Positions 16,030 through 27,863 of a DNA stretch of 64,000 nt are shown here, in pieces. The stretch covers positions 620,001 through 684,000 of the forward strand of contig NZ_FOZG01000002.1 in NCBI RefSeq assembly GCF_900113315.1. Reading direction: 5' to 3'. Both the position numbers and the translations under genes were made by a program. The stretch comes from Sphingomonas jatrophae. GTDB lineage: Bacteria > Pseudomonadota > Alphaproteobacteria > Sphingomonadales > Sphingomonadaceae. The notes beneath the pieces were generated by a model, which had not been told where the DNA came from, did not search any database, and saw only the letters and a program-made list of their open reading frames with translations. The first letter of the stretch is position 1. The number at the start of each line of letters is the position of its first letter.

Positions 16030-16920
16030 TCAATCTGCCTCCGGCGTCCCGTTCGACGTCGCCTGCGGTGCCGCGCCGGCAGTCACTCGGTGCGCAAAGG
16101 CGGCCATGTCGCGCAGCACCGGCGCCCGCCCGCGCAGCGGCCGCGCCAGCGCGGTCAGGATGCCGACATGGGCGATGCCGGGATAAAGCTTTACCTCCGC
16201 CGCTACGCCGCCGGCGCGCAGCCGTGCCGCGAGCGCCTGCGTGTTGCGCGGCTGCACCGTCCGGTCGTCCGCACCGCTCAGCAGCAGCGCCGGCGGATCT
16301 CCCGCGCCGGCATGACTGACCGGCTGCGTCTCGGCAGCATCGGGCCAATGGCCGAAGGCGGCACGGCTCGCCGCCACATCGAACGGCGCGAAGTCATAGG
16401 GCCCGGCCAGACCGATCAGCCCGCGCACTGCCGTCCGGCCGTCCCCCAGCCAGCGCGGATCGACCGCCAGCATCGCCGCAATATAAGCGCCCGCCGAATG
16501 ACCGGCGAGCAGGATGCGTCCGCCATCCCCACCCCAGGCCGCCGCATGGCCGCGAACGTAAGCGACCGCCGCCGCGCCATCCTCGACGAACCCGGGATAA
16601 CGCCCCTCCGGCACCAGCCGGTAATCGGGCACCGCGACGACGAAGCCTTGCGCCGCCAGCGCGCGGCCGACCCAGCCATAATCACGGCGCGATCCGCTCG
16701 CCCAGCTGCCGCCATAGAAGAAGACGATCACCGGCCGTGCCCTGCCGCCCCGCGCCCGCGGCGCATAGACATCCAGCCGCCGCCGCTCGCCCGCGCCGTA
16801 AGCGACATCCCTGGCGACGCGCACCGCCCGGTCCTGCGGTACCAGCGTGGCGAACAGCCCGAGCGGCGAGCAGGCGGCGGGCACGCCTGCGAGCAGGGCA
16901 GCGGCAAGGCGACGGATCAT
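16030..16920 (-). CDS. Alpha/beta hydrolase, esterase-like
   Basis: A 296-residue hydrolase of the carboxylesterase / hormone-sensitive-lipase type. The oxyanion motif is FFYGGSW, the nucleophile elbow is GHSAG, the acid lies in GADDRT and the histidine in GIAHVG, so the triad is complete. The N-terminus (MIRRLAAALLAGVPAAC) is a signal sequence, possibly a lipoprotein signal with Cys17, although Pro at -3 is atypical. It probably acts in the periplasm on short esters or acyl amides. The gene stands alone, convergent with rplL and divergent from the gene at 16984. Confidence 0.8.
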   Translation of the reverse strand: MIRRLAAALLAGVPAACSPLGLFATLVPQDRAVRVARDVAYGAGERRRLDVYAPRARGGRARPVIVFFYGGSWASGSRRDYGWVGRALAAQGFVVAVPDYRLVPEGRYPGFVEDGAAAVAYVRGHAAAWGGDGGRILLAGHSAGAYIAAMLAVDPRWLGDGRTAVRGLIGLAGPYDFAPFDVAASRAAFGHWPDAAETQPVSHAGAGDPPALLLSGADDRTVQPRNTQALAARLRAGGVAAEVKLYPGIAHVGILTALARPLRGRAPVLRDMAAFAHRVTAGAAPQATSNGTPEAD

Positions 16921-16973
16921 GCCCCCGCTCTAGCCGTTTCCTCTCCCCCATGCGACGGCACCGCCGCGCCAGC

Positions 16974-16978
16974 GGAGG
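16974..16978 (+). promoter_or_regulatory. Shine-Dalgarno site pointing to a CTG start
   Basis: GGAGG sits five bases before CTG 16984, the only start-like codon at the right distance for the conserved frame downstream. The nearest ATG (16950) is in another frame. Confidence 0.45.
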
Positions 16979-16983
16979 CTCCC

Positions 16984-17316
16984 CTGCCCAGACGCACTGT
17001 TCCCGATCCCACCCGCGCCGCGCTCGAGCAAAGCTGGCTGACGCTCACGCGCGAGACGTTGCCCGCGCTCGCCGCCGCACGCGAGTGGCCGGTCAACGCC
17101 GACCATTGCTTCCAGCGCATCCTGCTCGACGCAGCCTGCGAGGGCGTCTGGTATGACCGCATCGCCGGCCGCCCGGCCTATGCTTTCGCCCCCACCGACC
17201 TGCTCACCGCCGCCGTCGCCCTCGGCGAAGCGGCGGCAGTCGGCACGGCGGACCTGCCCGCGCTCAACGCCCGTTCGCTGGCGTGGCGCCGCGCGCGGAG
17301 TCAGCCGAAGGGGTGA
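16984..17316 (+). CDS. Conserved hypothetical protein of about 110 residues, probable CTG start
   Basis: The frame encodes a protein I recognise only as a small family common in sphingomonads: a helical segment (LTLTRETLPALAAAREWPV), then NADHCFQRILLDAACEGVWYDRI and a short C-terminal part ending LNARSLAWRRAR. The HCFQRILLD block looks functionally constrained, but no activity is known to me. No ATG, GTG or TTG lies at a sensible place; CTG 16984 with GGAGG five bases upstream is the best start. Database labels of GNAT acetyltransferase for relatives are not supported by any motif visible here. uvrA follows after 96 bases. Confidence 0.6.
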   Translation: MPRRTVPDPTRAALEQSWLTLTRETLPALAAAREWPVNADHCFQRILLDAACEGVWYDRIAGRPAYAFAPTDLLTAAVALGEAAAVGTADLPALNARSLAWRRARSQPKG

Positions 17317-17391
17317 TCGCCCGGCTGGATCTGCCCGCCCGCTAGCACTCCCCCTCCCCGCTTCCTATCTCCCGCTCTGGCATCCCACCCG

Positions 17392-17406
17392 GAACGGACC
17401 TAGAAC
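17392..17406 (+). promoter_or_regulatory. LexA (SOS) box upstream of uvrA
   Basis: GAACGGACCTAGAAC is GAAC-N7-GAAC, the reverse complement of GTTC-N7-GTTC, the direct-repeat operator bound by LexA in alphaproteobacteria. It ends six bases before the uvrA start codon, where a bound repressor would block transcription or early elongation. Confidence 0.75.
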
Positions 17407-17412
17407 ACGCGC

Positions 17413-20367
<2,955 letters not shown>

Positions 20368-22549
20368 TCAGGATGAAATTGAGTGCCAAGAGTACGATCT
20401 TAAGAAGCTAAAGCGGCATGATTATGACCCGAGAGTTAGTTAAATCATGCCGACCCGAAAGATAGGTTAGCTCGGACGAGTGAACATATTGCCGATGTGC
20501 TTCGCAAAGTGGTCCGTTCTGTCGAAACGCATTTCTATTTCACTTCGGGCTTCCAACAAAGATTTTCTAAAAAGCGATATCATATTTGGAAGCGAAGTTT
20601 CCATAATCCACTCTGCGTTTAGTTTCGAAGTATATAGCGTGCATTGATCCTCGCCACTTTCCTCTACAGCTTCAGCAAACGCCTTTTTGACGCCGTTTAC
20701 GCCCTCCGCCGGAAGCAATGGCGCGCTCAAGAAGCTTAGGATTGCGCCGACACCTTCTTGGCTGAGCACGCGGTCAAGTGCCACAAGAGAAGGAACTAAT
20801 CCCTTCTTATCATGAGCTATAGCTAGACACTCACCAGTCTGTATCGATAAATCAATTGAAGGAGTCAGATCCTTTATGAATTCTACCACTTGGCTTGGTT
20901 CACTCGCGTCAACCAGATTTGTTCTGGATATGTATTCTTCTATCTTGGGCAATGCCCATCTTCTAAGCACGTCTTCGCCTGACATCTGGCAAAGCATCAA
21001 AAATGCATTATCAACCAACCTCAACACTAAACCATCTACAAGATTCTTGTATTCGGCGCCGGTGTATTGCATAAGAAATCTTGCGCAGAAGTATTCTTGA
21101 AACGACCTATGGACGAAGGAGACAAAGAGACCATCTTCTTGCAACAGCGACGTTGACTTAATACAATCTTTGATAAAACTATCTGCTTTTACGTTGACCC
21201 GGCACTGCTCAATTGAGGTCCGCATCAAAGACATTAAGTCAGCGGTTTCGAAGCTTAACTTCTGCGTCGCGTAGGTTTGGAAGCAGAACGTACGGAATAC
21301 CTGCTCAAATTCATCGATGTCCAGATCTGTGTAGTGCTCTCGTACGTACACCCCTTTAGACGAGTCATGCTTGTAGAATAGTGATTCATACACTTGGCTA
21401 TAAAACAAGCTTAGCTTAGATGGCACACTTACTGAGAAGTCGAATGTGATTAGCATTATAGTTGCAAGAAGCGGATTAGATAAAAAGCTTTTATGCTCCT
21501 CATACAGACCATCTTCTAAGGCAATAATAAAGCCTTTCTTCTTCACTTCATCGAACCCAATATTTTGAATGACGCGTTTGATTTGATCCAAGGACATACT
21601 ATCGACGTGAATCGTTGTTAGGCCGGTTGCGCTTTCTAATTTCCGATCAGGACGAGTAGAGCAGATCAGGCTTGAGTGGGGAAACCGGCGCTGAAAATCG
21701 GATACCTCCGCGAGGACTCCATCTCGATACTTAAGTGGCACCTCGTCCAGTCCATCGATCAGCACTGCAAACATGCCTTGCACCAGCCCGACCCGAAACT
21801 GTTCGAAATTAGCGTTTGAACCATCGGAGCTGGTTTTCTTAAAAATCATCTGATCGAACGGAAGCGACAGAGTGGCGCCATCGATTTCCCTAGCTTCAAC
21901 GAACAGAGGGATCTTCTGGGTGTTTGGGAGCGCCTCAATCATCCTAAGCGCCGCCCATTTCATGAACATTGACTTGCCACAACCTGCAAGCCCTGACACA
22001 ACAAAGGACGAAGATTCAAACAGCATTTTTTGGAGGACATCTTGGTCCTTTAACGACAACTCACCTCCAGATGAAAATAAGAGATTTACGTACTGGCTAT
22101 CAATTGAAACAGGAACATCCCTCTGTATTAGAGTCTTTATCTTCGCACACCTCCTCATAGTGACGCTTACATGATCTTGAAATATGTTCGTGTACGTAGC
22201 GACGAACTTGTTGTACTTATCCTTGCCCACGGTCTTGAGAAGGCTCATAGCCGAGGGCGCTGTAGCAGTTCCAAGCTCAATCGCCGCCGCTATCGCATCC
22301 ATGCTTTCTGCATCCTTTGCCATGCTACTCTAACTGCCGCGTTGATTGGCATTCTTCTGTATGACTAGTGATAGCAAACAGTGGCAAGGCAAAAGGGCGG
22401 GTGGCGTCTGGGTCGCCTTCTGATAGCCTAATCTGCAGAGTTAAAGCGGAGGCGCCTCGACGTCCCAAACGGAACAGCGTCCCACAAATTCCTTTTCCAA
22501 CACTCCCACATTGTGCCAAATGGGTTAGCTCCAACCCTAAGGAGCAACC
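20368..22549. other. AT-richer insert, putative horizontally acquired segment
   Basis: Base composition changes abruptly after the uvrA stop and returns to the GC-rich norm near 22550. For example 21181-21240 has 28 G+C in 60 bases, against a strongly GC-rich background on both sides. The segment contains one long gene (20467-22323, minus) and about 225 bases of non-coding DNA on its right. I saw no integrase, transposase, tRNA or convincing flanking direct repeat. Confidence 0.55.
20467..22323 (-). CDS. NACHT-domain NTPase, probable anti-phage protein
   Basis: A 618-residue STAND ATPase. The NACHT core is clear: Walker A GLAGCGKS at 111-118, Walker B with extra acidic residues in FAVLIDGLDEVP at 185-196, STRPD at 222-226, NPLLATIML near 283-291, and the winged-helix end motif FVHRSFQEYFCARFL at 403-417. 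About 95 N-terminal residues precede the NACHT core and about 200 helical residues follow it; I recognise no effector domain in either, and no leucine-rich, TPR or WD repeats. Bacterial NACHT proteins are established single-gene defences against phage, sensing infection and triggering abortive responses. Codon use and AT content are unlike neighbouring genes, supporting recent transfer. A regulatory STAND protein without defence role is the alternative. Confidence 0.8.
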   Translation of the reverse strand: MAKDAESMDAIAAAIELGTATAPSAMSLLKTVGKDKYNKFVATYTNIFQDHVSVTMRRCAKIKTLIQRDVPVSIDSQYVNLLFSSGGELSLKDQDVLQKMLFESSSFVVSGLAGCGKSMFMKWAALRMIEALPNTQKIPLFVEAREIDGATLSLPFDQMIFKKTSSDGSNANFEQFRVGLVQGMFAVLIDGLDEVPLKYRDGVLAEVSDFQRRFPHSSLICSTRPDRKLESATGLTTIHVDSMSLDQIKRVIQNIGFDEVKKKGFIIALEDGLYEEHKSFLSNPLLATIMLITFDFSVSVPSKLSLFYSQVYESLFYKHDSSKGVYVREHYTDLDIDEFEQVFRTFCFQTYATQKLSFETADLMSLMRTSIEQCRVNVKADSFIKDCIKSTSLLQEDGLFVSFVHRSFQEYFCARFLMQYTGAEYKNLVDGLVLRLVDNAFLMLCQMSGEDVLRRWALPKIEEYISRTNLVDASEPSQVVEFIKDLTPSIDLSIQTGECLAIAHDKKGLVPSLVALDRVLSQEGVGAILSFLSAPLLPAEGVNGVKKAFAEAVEESGEDQCTLYTSKLNAEWIMETSLPNMISLFRKSLLEARSEIEMRFDRTDHFAKHIGNMFTRPS

Positions 22550-22747
22550 ATGCGCGACCAACGACCCTTCTACGCCCGGCGTGCCACCCAGTCCGAAATC
22601 GAGCACAGGCTCGAATGGGAGCGCCTCCTCGACGCAGGGCTGATCGGCAACCGTATCCCGCCCACCCCCGAGCAGCTCGCCAGGCTCGCGCACAATGACG
22701 CGATCTTCCGCGCCCGCGCCGCCCGCCACCGGGAGGCGCTGCGGTGA
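22550..22747 (+). CDS. Small hypothetical protein coupled to the 22744 gene
   Basis: A 65-residue charged, helical protein (SEIEHRLEWERLLDAGLIG, then PPTPEQLARLAHNDAIFRARAARH). No signal peptide, membrane segment or known motif. ATG 22550 follows AAGGAG eight bases upstream. Its stop overlaps the GTG start of the next gene (GTGA), so the two are translationally coupled. It begins exactly where the AT-rich insert ends. Function unknown. Confidence 0.6.
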   Translation: MRDQRPFYARRATQSEIEHRLEWERLLDAGLIGNRIPPTPEQLARLAHNDAIFRARAARHREALR

Positions 22748-23556
22748 GCCGGCGGGAGGATCTCCCCGAATATGACGAGGCCGACGAGCTTCGCGCCCAC
22801 GAACATGCGCTCGATCCGGCGCATCCGGGCGTGCTCGATCCCGATCCGCCCGGCTGGCGGCAGGGGGAGCCGCATCCCGCGCACGGCCCCGCCCACCTGC
22901 TGCCGCGCGATGCCGACGGGCGCATCCCCATCTATTATTACTGCTCGCCCGAGGAGATCGTCCGCGGCCAGTTCACGCCGCCCAATCTGAAGAAGGAACG
23001 GCGCACGCGGCAGGACGGCTTCTCGCCCGAGCGGCAGCGTTATTTCATCGAGATGCTCGCCGCCACCGCCAGCGTCGGCGCCGCGGCCGCCGTCACCGGC
23101 ATCTCGCGCAACTGCGCCTATCGCCTGCGCAACGCGCCGCACGCCCACGCCTTCCGCGCCGCGTGGGATGCGGCGCTGCGCGTCTCGGTCGGCGTGCTGG
23201 CGGATACCGCGTTCGAGCGCGCGGTGGAGGGCGTCGAGGAGCCGATCGTGTGGCGGGGCGAGACGATGGGCTATCGCCGCCGCTACGACAATCGCCTAAT
23301 CATGTTCCTGCTGCGCGTGCGCGATCCTGCCGCCTATGCGCCGCTGGCGGAGCTTGGCCAGTGGCAGCAGGTCCGCCCGGTCGAGAATGCGTCGGAAACG
23401 CTCGACGCCGCGCTCGCCCGGCTCGACGGGGCGGAGCCCGATCCGGTCGCGCCGGAGATGGATTTGCTCCGCTCGTCCTACCGCCCGGCGGAGGCGCCGG
23501 CGCTCGCCGCGGCGCCGGATCGGCCCGCTCTGCCCGTGTCGGAAAAGGGCGTCTGA
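22744..23556 (+). CDS. Helix-turn-helix-containing protein of a sphingomonad family
   Basis: A 270-residue protein. The recognisable part is a helix-turn-helix-like block near residues 97-140 (FSPERQRYFIEMLAATASVG, then AAAVTGISRNCAYRLR, then FRAAWDAAL), similar to families seen repeatedly in sphingomonad genomes and loosely like terminase small subunits or resolvase-type DNA-binding domains. The N-terminal 90 residues are acidic and proline-rich; the C-terminus is low-complexity. The stop codon lies within the 41-bp dispersed repeat at 23537, which therefore supplies the last residues. DNA binding is likely; the role is unknown. Confidence 0.6.
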   Translation: MSRREDLPEYDEADELRAHEHALDPAHPGVLDPDPPGWRQGEPHPAHGPAHLLPRDADGRIPIYYYCSPEEIVRGQFTPPNLKKERRTRQDGFSPERQRYFIEMLAATASVGAAAAVTGISRNCAYRLRNAPHAHAFRAAWDAALRVSVGVLADTAFERAVEGVEEPIVWRGETMGYRRRYDNRLIMFLLRVRDPAAYAPLAELGQWQQVRPVENASETLDAALARLDGAEPDPVAPEMDLLRSSYRPAEAPALAAAPDRPALPVSEKGV

Positions 23557-23577
23557 GTGTCACCTTTGTCAACTTAA
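23537..23577 (+). repeat. 41-bp dispersed repeat, copy 1
   Basis: TGTCGGAAAAGGGCGTCTGA at its left and TTTGTCAACTTAA at its right; it matches 38768-38808 at 37 of 41 positions. This copy overlaps the end of the HTH gene, including its TGA stop, and contains a tandem GTCA(A/C)CTT motif. Confidence 0.75.
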
Positions 23578-23670
23578 GGCGAGGCGGGCGGCGGCGGCGG
23601 CGGGCGGCGCAACCGCGGCGGCGGGGCAGACGTTACGCGGGCGACCTGTTTTCCCAAGGGAGCCCGCCCC

Positions 23671-24096
23671 ATGACCACCCGCACCGCCACCGCCCGCTAT
23701 TCCGGCTTCGGCAAGGCCGGCAAAGGCCAGCTGACCAGCCAGTCCGGCGTGCTCGATGCCACGCCCTACAGCTTCAACACCCGCTTCGGCGACGAGAAAG
23801 GCACCAATCCGGAGGAGCTGATCGCCGCCTCCCACGCCGGCTGCTTCACCATGGCCCTGTCCTTCGCGCTGGCGGGCGCCGGCTATGAAGAGGGCACGCT
23901 GGAGACCAAGGCCGCGGTCAAGCTCGAACAGGACGGCGCCGGCTTCAAGGTCACCCGCTCGGATCTGACGCTCAATGCCCACGTCCCCGGCATCGATCCC
24001 GACCGCTTCCGCGACCTCGCCTTCGAGGCCAAGGAGAATTGCCCCATCTCCAAGCTCCTCAATGCCGAGGTGACGCTCAGCCACACGCTCACCTGA
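23671..24096 (+). CDS. osmC: OsmC-family peroxiredoxin
   Basis: A 141-residue OsmC/Ohr fold protein. Both redox cysteines are present, in HAGCFTMAL near residue 57 and NCPISKLL near residue 125. The pattern PYSFNTRFGDEKGTNPEELIAASHAGC is typical of OsmC rather than Ohr. It reduces organic hydroperoxides in the cytoplasm. AGGGAG precedes the ATG. The 94-base stretch before it is GC-rich, partly a low-complexity GGC run. Confidence 0.88.
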   Translation: MTTRTATARYSGFGKAGKGQLTSQSGVLDATPYSFNTRFGDEKGTNPEELIAASHAGCFTMALSFALAGAGYEEGTLETKAAVKLEQDGAGFKVTRSDLTLNAHVPGIDPDRFRDLAFEAKENCPISKLLNAEVTLSHTLT

Positions 24097-24139
24097 GCCT
24101 GTCGCGCCGACCTGTCCCTGCCTCTGCCGGAGCCCCACG

Positions 24140-24541
24140 ATGAAAGCCGCTTTCGCCCTCCTCGCCCTCGCCGCCGCCACCCCGACGCTCGCCGCCCCCT
24201 CGCCCAACTTCAACCGCGGCACGCCCATCGCGGTCACCGTCACCAACGATCGCTTCATCCCCGACCGCATCAACCTGCGCCGCGGCCGCGCCTATGCGAT
24301 CACCATCCGCAACGCCTCCGACCGGCGCCACAACTTCTCCGCGCCCGACTTCTTCGGCCTCGCCCGCGTCGCTCCGCGCGACGGGCGGCTGGTCAGCGAC
24401 AACAAGGTCGATCTGCGCCCCGGCCAGCGCGCCACCATCCGCATCATCGCGCCCGACACGCCCAACGCCGTCTATCGCTTCCGCAGCACCAACCTGCTCG
24501 ACGCGGCCGAGAAGCTGAAGGGCAATATCTACGTCCGCTGA
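24140..24541 (+). CDS. Secreted cupredoxin-fold protein lacking copper ligands
   Basis: A 133-residue exported protein: Sec signal peptide (MKAAFALLALAAATPTLAA) and a cupredoxin-like beta domain (AVTVTNDRFIPDRINLRRGR, AITIRNASDRRHNF, DLRPGQRATIRI). The mature protein has one histidine and neither cysteine nor methionine, so a type 1 copper site is impossible. Similar copper-free domains serve as structural or electron-transfer partners. The next gene starts eight bases after its stop, but no functional tie is evident. Confidence 0.7.
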   Translation: MKAAFALLALAAATPTLAAPSPNFNRGTPIAVTVTNDRFIPDRINLRRGRAYAITIRNASDRRHNFSAPDFFGLARVAPRDGRLVSDNKVDLRPGQRATIRIIAPDTPNAVYRFRSTNLLDAAEKLKGNIYVR

Positions 24542-24549
24542 GCCGGCCG

Positions 24550-25131
24550 ATGTGCAACGAGGCCCGCCGCCAGGTCGCGCTGGGCGACATCCGCACCGAT
24601 TGGGGGCAGACGCGCATCCCGCTCGTCTTCCCCGAGGGCCTGCCCAACCTCGCCGCCACCGACAGCGTCCGCATCACCGACCAGACGCCGATCATCCGCG
24701 CCGCCCCCGACGGCGCGGAGCTTGCGGTGCGGCGCTGGAGCTGGCCCGGCCCCTCGGGCAAGCCCGTCTACAATTACCGCTCCGAGCGCCGTGACCTGCG
24801 CCACGGCCGCTGCCTGATCCCAGTCGACGGCTTCTACGAGTTCACCGACCCCGCGGACCCGGCCAAGAAGCGCAAGGACAAGTGGCTGTTCACCTGGCCG
24901 CCGCACCGCTGGTTCTGCATCGCCGGCCTGTGGCGCCGTGACGATGCGGTGGGCGAGGCCTTCACCATGCTGACGACCGAGCCGGGGCCGGACATCGCCC
25001 CCTATCATGGCCGCCAGGTCGTACTGCTCGGCCCCGAGCAATGGGGATCGTGGCTCGACGACACGATCCCCTCGCAACGCCTGATCGCCCCCCTGCCCGC
25101 CGGCACGCTGGCGGTCGAGCAGGTCGGCTAG
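24550..25131 (+). CDS. SOS-response-associated peptidase / abasic-site protein, YedK-HMCES family
   Basis: A 193-residue SRAP-domain protein that crosslinks to abasic sites in single-stranded DNA through Cys2, shielding them from breakage. The N-terminal MCNEAR gives Cys2 after methionine removal; YNYRSERR corresponds to the NxRxE motif, GFYEF to the active-site glutamate region, and APYHGRQVVLL to the conserved histidine. It is slightly short for the family. No LexA box was seen upstream. Its end is four bases from argF, convergent. Confidence 0.85.
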   Translation: MCNEARRQVALGDIRTDWGQTRIPLVFPEGLPNLAATDSVRITDQTPIIRAAPDGAELAVRRWSWPGPSGKPVYNYRSERRDLRHGRCLIPVDGFYEFTDPADPAKKRKDKWLFTWPPHRWFCIAGLWRRDDAVGEAFTMLTTEPGPDIAPYHGRQVVLLGPEQWGSWLDDTIPSQRLIAPLPAGTLAVEQVG

Positions 25132-25135
25132 GCGC

Positions 25136-26061
<926 letters not shown>

Positions 26062-26065
<4 letters not shown>

Positions 26066-27252
26066 GCCGCAGCCGGGAGCTGGAAGCTCCGCGCCCCGGC
26101 CGACAGCCGCTCGATGCATTCGGCGATATGGCTGTCCTCGATGTTGAGCGGCGGCAGGATACGGACGACATTGTCGCCCGCCGCCACCGTCAGCAGCCCA
26201 TGCTCGTCGCGCAGGTGAGCGACGAAGGCACGGCTGTCGCCCTTCAGCTTGAGGCCGAGCATCAGCCCTTCGCCACGCACGCTGTCGAACAGGTGATCGT
26301 GGTTGGGGATGAGCTGCTCGAGGCTCGCGCGCAGCCGCTCGCCCGTCTGGCGGACCTGCTCGAGGAAGCCGGGCGCGAGCAGCACGTCCAGCATCGCATT
26401 GCCCGCCGCCATCGCCAGCGGATTGCCGCCATAGGTGGAGCCATGCGTGCCGATCACCATGCCCTTCGCCGCCTCCTCGGTGGCGAGGCAGGCGCCGAGC
26501 GGAAAGCCGCCGCCGATCCCCTTGGCGGACGCAACGATGTCCGGCGTCACGCCATACAGCTCGTGCGCGAAGAGATAGCCGGTTCGCGCCATGCCGCACT
26601 GCACCTCGTCGAGGATCAGCAACAGCCCGCGCTCATCGGCGATGCGGCGCAGCCCTTGGAGGAAGTCGCGCGTGGCGGGGAGGATGCCGCCCTCGCCCTG
26701 GACCGGCTCCACCAGGAAGCCCGCGGTCGTCTCGTCCACCGCCGCTTCCGCCCCCTCAAGGTCGTTGAACGCAACCACCTCGAAGCCTGGCAGCAGCGGC
26801 TCGAACCCGTCGCGCATCTTCGGCTGGTTGGTCGCGGAGATGGTACCCAGCGTTCGCCCGTGGAAGGCATTGCCGAAGCTGACGATCTTGTGCCGCTCGG
26901 GATTGCCGTTCGCGAAATGATAGCGGCGCGCGGTCTTGATCGCGCACTCCACCGCCTCCGCGCCCGAATTGGTGAAGAACACGGTGTCGGCGAAGGTCGC
27001 ATCGACCAGCCGCTGCGCCAGCGCCTCGCCCTGCGGGCTACCGTACAGGTTGGAGACGTGCATCAGCGTCGCCGCCTGTTGCTGGATCGCCTGCACCAGA
27101 TGCGGGTGGCCGTGGCCAAGCGCATTCACCGCAATGCCGGAGGCGAAATCCAGATAGCGTTCCCCTCGCTCGCCGATCAGCCACGCGCCCTCGCCGCGCA
27201 CCGGCCGAACCCCGCACCGGGGATAGACGGGCATCAGCGGGGTGATCGGCAT
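26062..27252 (-). CDS. argD: Acetylornithine/succinyldiaminopimelate aminotransferase
   Basis: A 396-residue class III PLP aminotransferase. The PLP lysine lies in [15 protein letters not shown], with [12 protein letters not shown] before it and the [10 protein letters not shown] motif near residue 105. It converts N-acetylglutamate semialdehyde to N-acetylornithine. ATG 27252 has GGAG about ten bases upstream; an upstream ATG at 27330 would run through the terminator hairpin and is rejected. First gene of an argD-argF operon. Confidence 0.93.
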
Positions 27253-27301
27253 CGGACTTACTCCAGTCGGGAAAAAGGTCGGTGACAACTCCAGAAACGC
27301 G

Positions 27302-27327
27302 AAAAGGCGGCCCATTCCGGCCGCCTT
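27302..27327 (-). terminator. Intrinsic terminator between the ABC-2 unit and argD
   Basis: On the minus strand AAGGCGGCC and GGCCGCCTT form a nine-pair stem (27304-27327) with a six-base loop, followed by TTTTC. It would end the transcript of the 28691-27367 genes before argD. Confidence 0.8.
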
Positions 27328-27366
27328 CATGCGAGATCATGCTGTAACGGAGCGCAGGCCCTTACG

Positions 27367-27825
27367 TCAACTCAGCCGCTGCGCCAGCGTCTTGCCGCCC
27401 TGATAGGCAAGACCGGCCGTGACGGCATAGACGAGGTGGTGCCCGACATCGATCGCCGCATCCTGCACGCCCCACTCGCTCGGCTTGCCGGACAGGTCGA
27501 GCGCCTGGAGGATCGCCGCACCGGTGCCCTGCGCCATTGCGAGGAAGGCGAGCGTGCGCGCCGGCTCGGGCACGCGGTCCAGCGCGGCGAGCCCGGCGCC
27601 GAGCGCCGTGCCATAGGCAAAGTGCGTCGCGTTGCTCAGGCGCGCCTCGTCAGGCTTTGACGGCTCGATCCCGGTCACCGTCTCCACCGCCTTGGCCGGC
27701 GTCGTCGACGGTGGGCGATCGGTCAGCGCCATTTCGAGCTTCTGGCCGAGCGTCATGACGACGGTGCCGACAAGCCCGGCGGCAAGGCCGAGCGCGAGTT
27801 TCTGCGGGGTGCTGAGATCGGACAT
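27367..27825 (-). CDS. Predicted inner-membrane protein, DUF1440-like
   Basis: A 152-residue protein with about four membrane segments (LALGLAAGLVGTVVMTLGQ, THFAYGTALGAGLAAL, TLAFLAMAQGTGAAIL, HHLVYAVTAGLAYQ). The opening glycine-rich helix followed by QKLEMALTDR recalls DUF1440/YagU-type proteins; that is a resemblance by eye only. It starts 38 bases after the ABC permease stop and is probably in the same transcript. Function unknown. Confidence 0.55.
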   Translation of the reverse strand: MSDLSTPQKLALGLAAGLVGTVVMTLGQKLEMALTDRPPSTTPAKAVETVTGIEPSKPDEARLSNATHFAYGTALGAGLAALDRVPEPARTLAFLAMAQGTGAAILQALDLSGKPSEWGVQDAAIDVGHHLVYAVTAGLAYQGGKTLAQRLS

Positions 27826-27863
27826 GGCAGCGACAGCGCACCGCCCGCGGCGATGTTCCCGGA

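Noticed and set aside
22550-23556. Toxin-antitoxin pair
   Set aside because: Overlap and HTH suggest it, but neither protein shows a toxin fold or catalytic motif.
23580-23640. GGC triplet repeat as a functional element
   Set aside because: Imperfect low-complexity run common in such GC-rich DNA; no conserved flanks.
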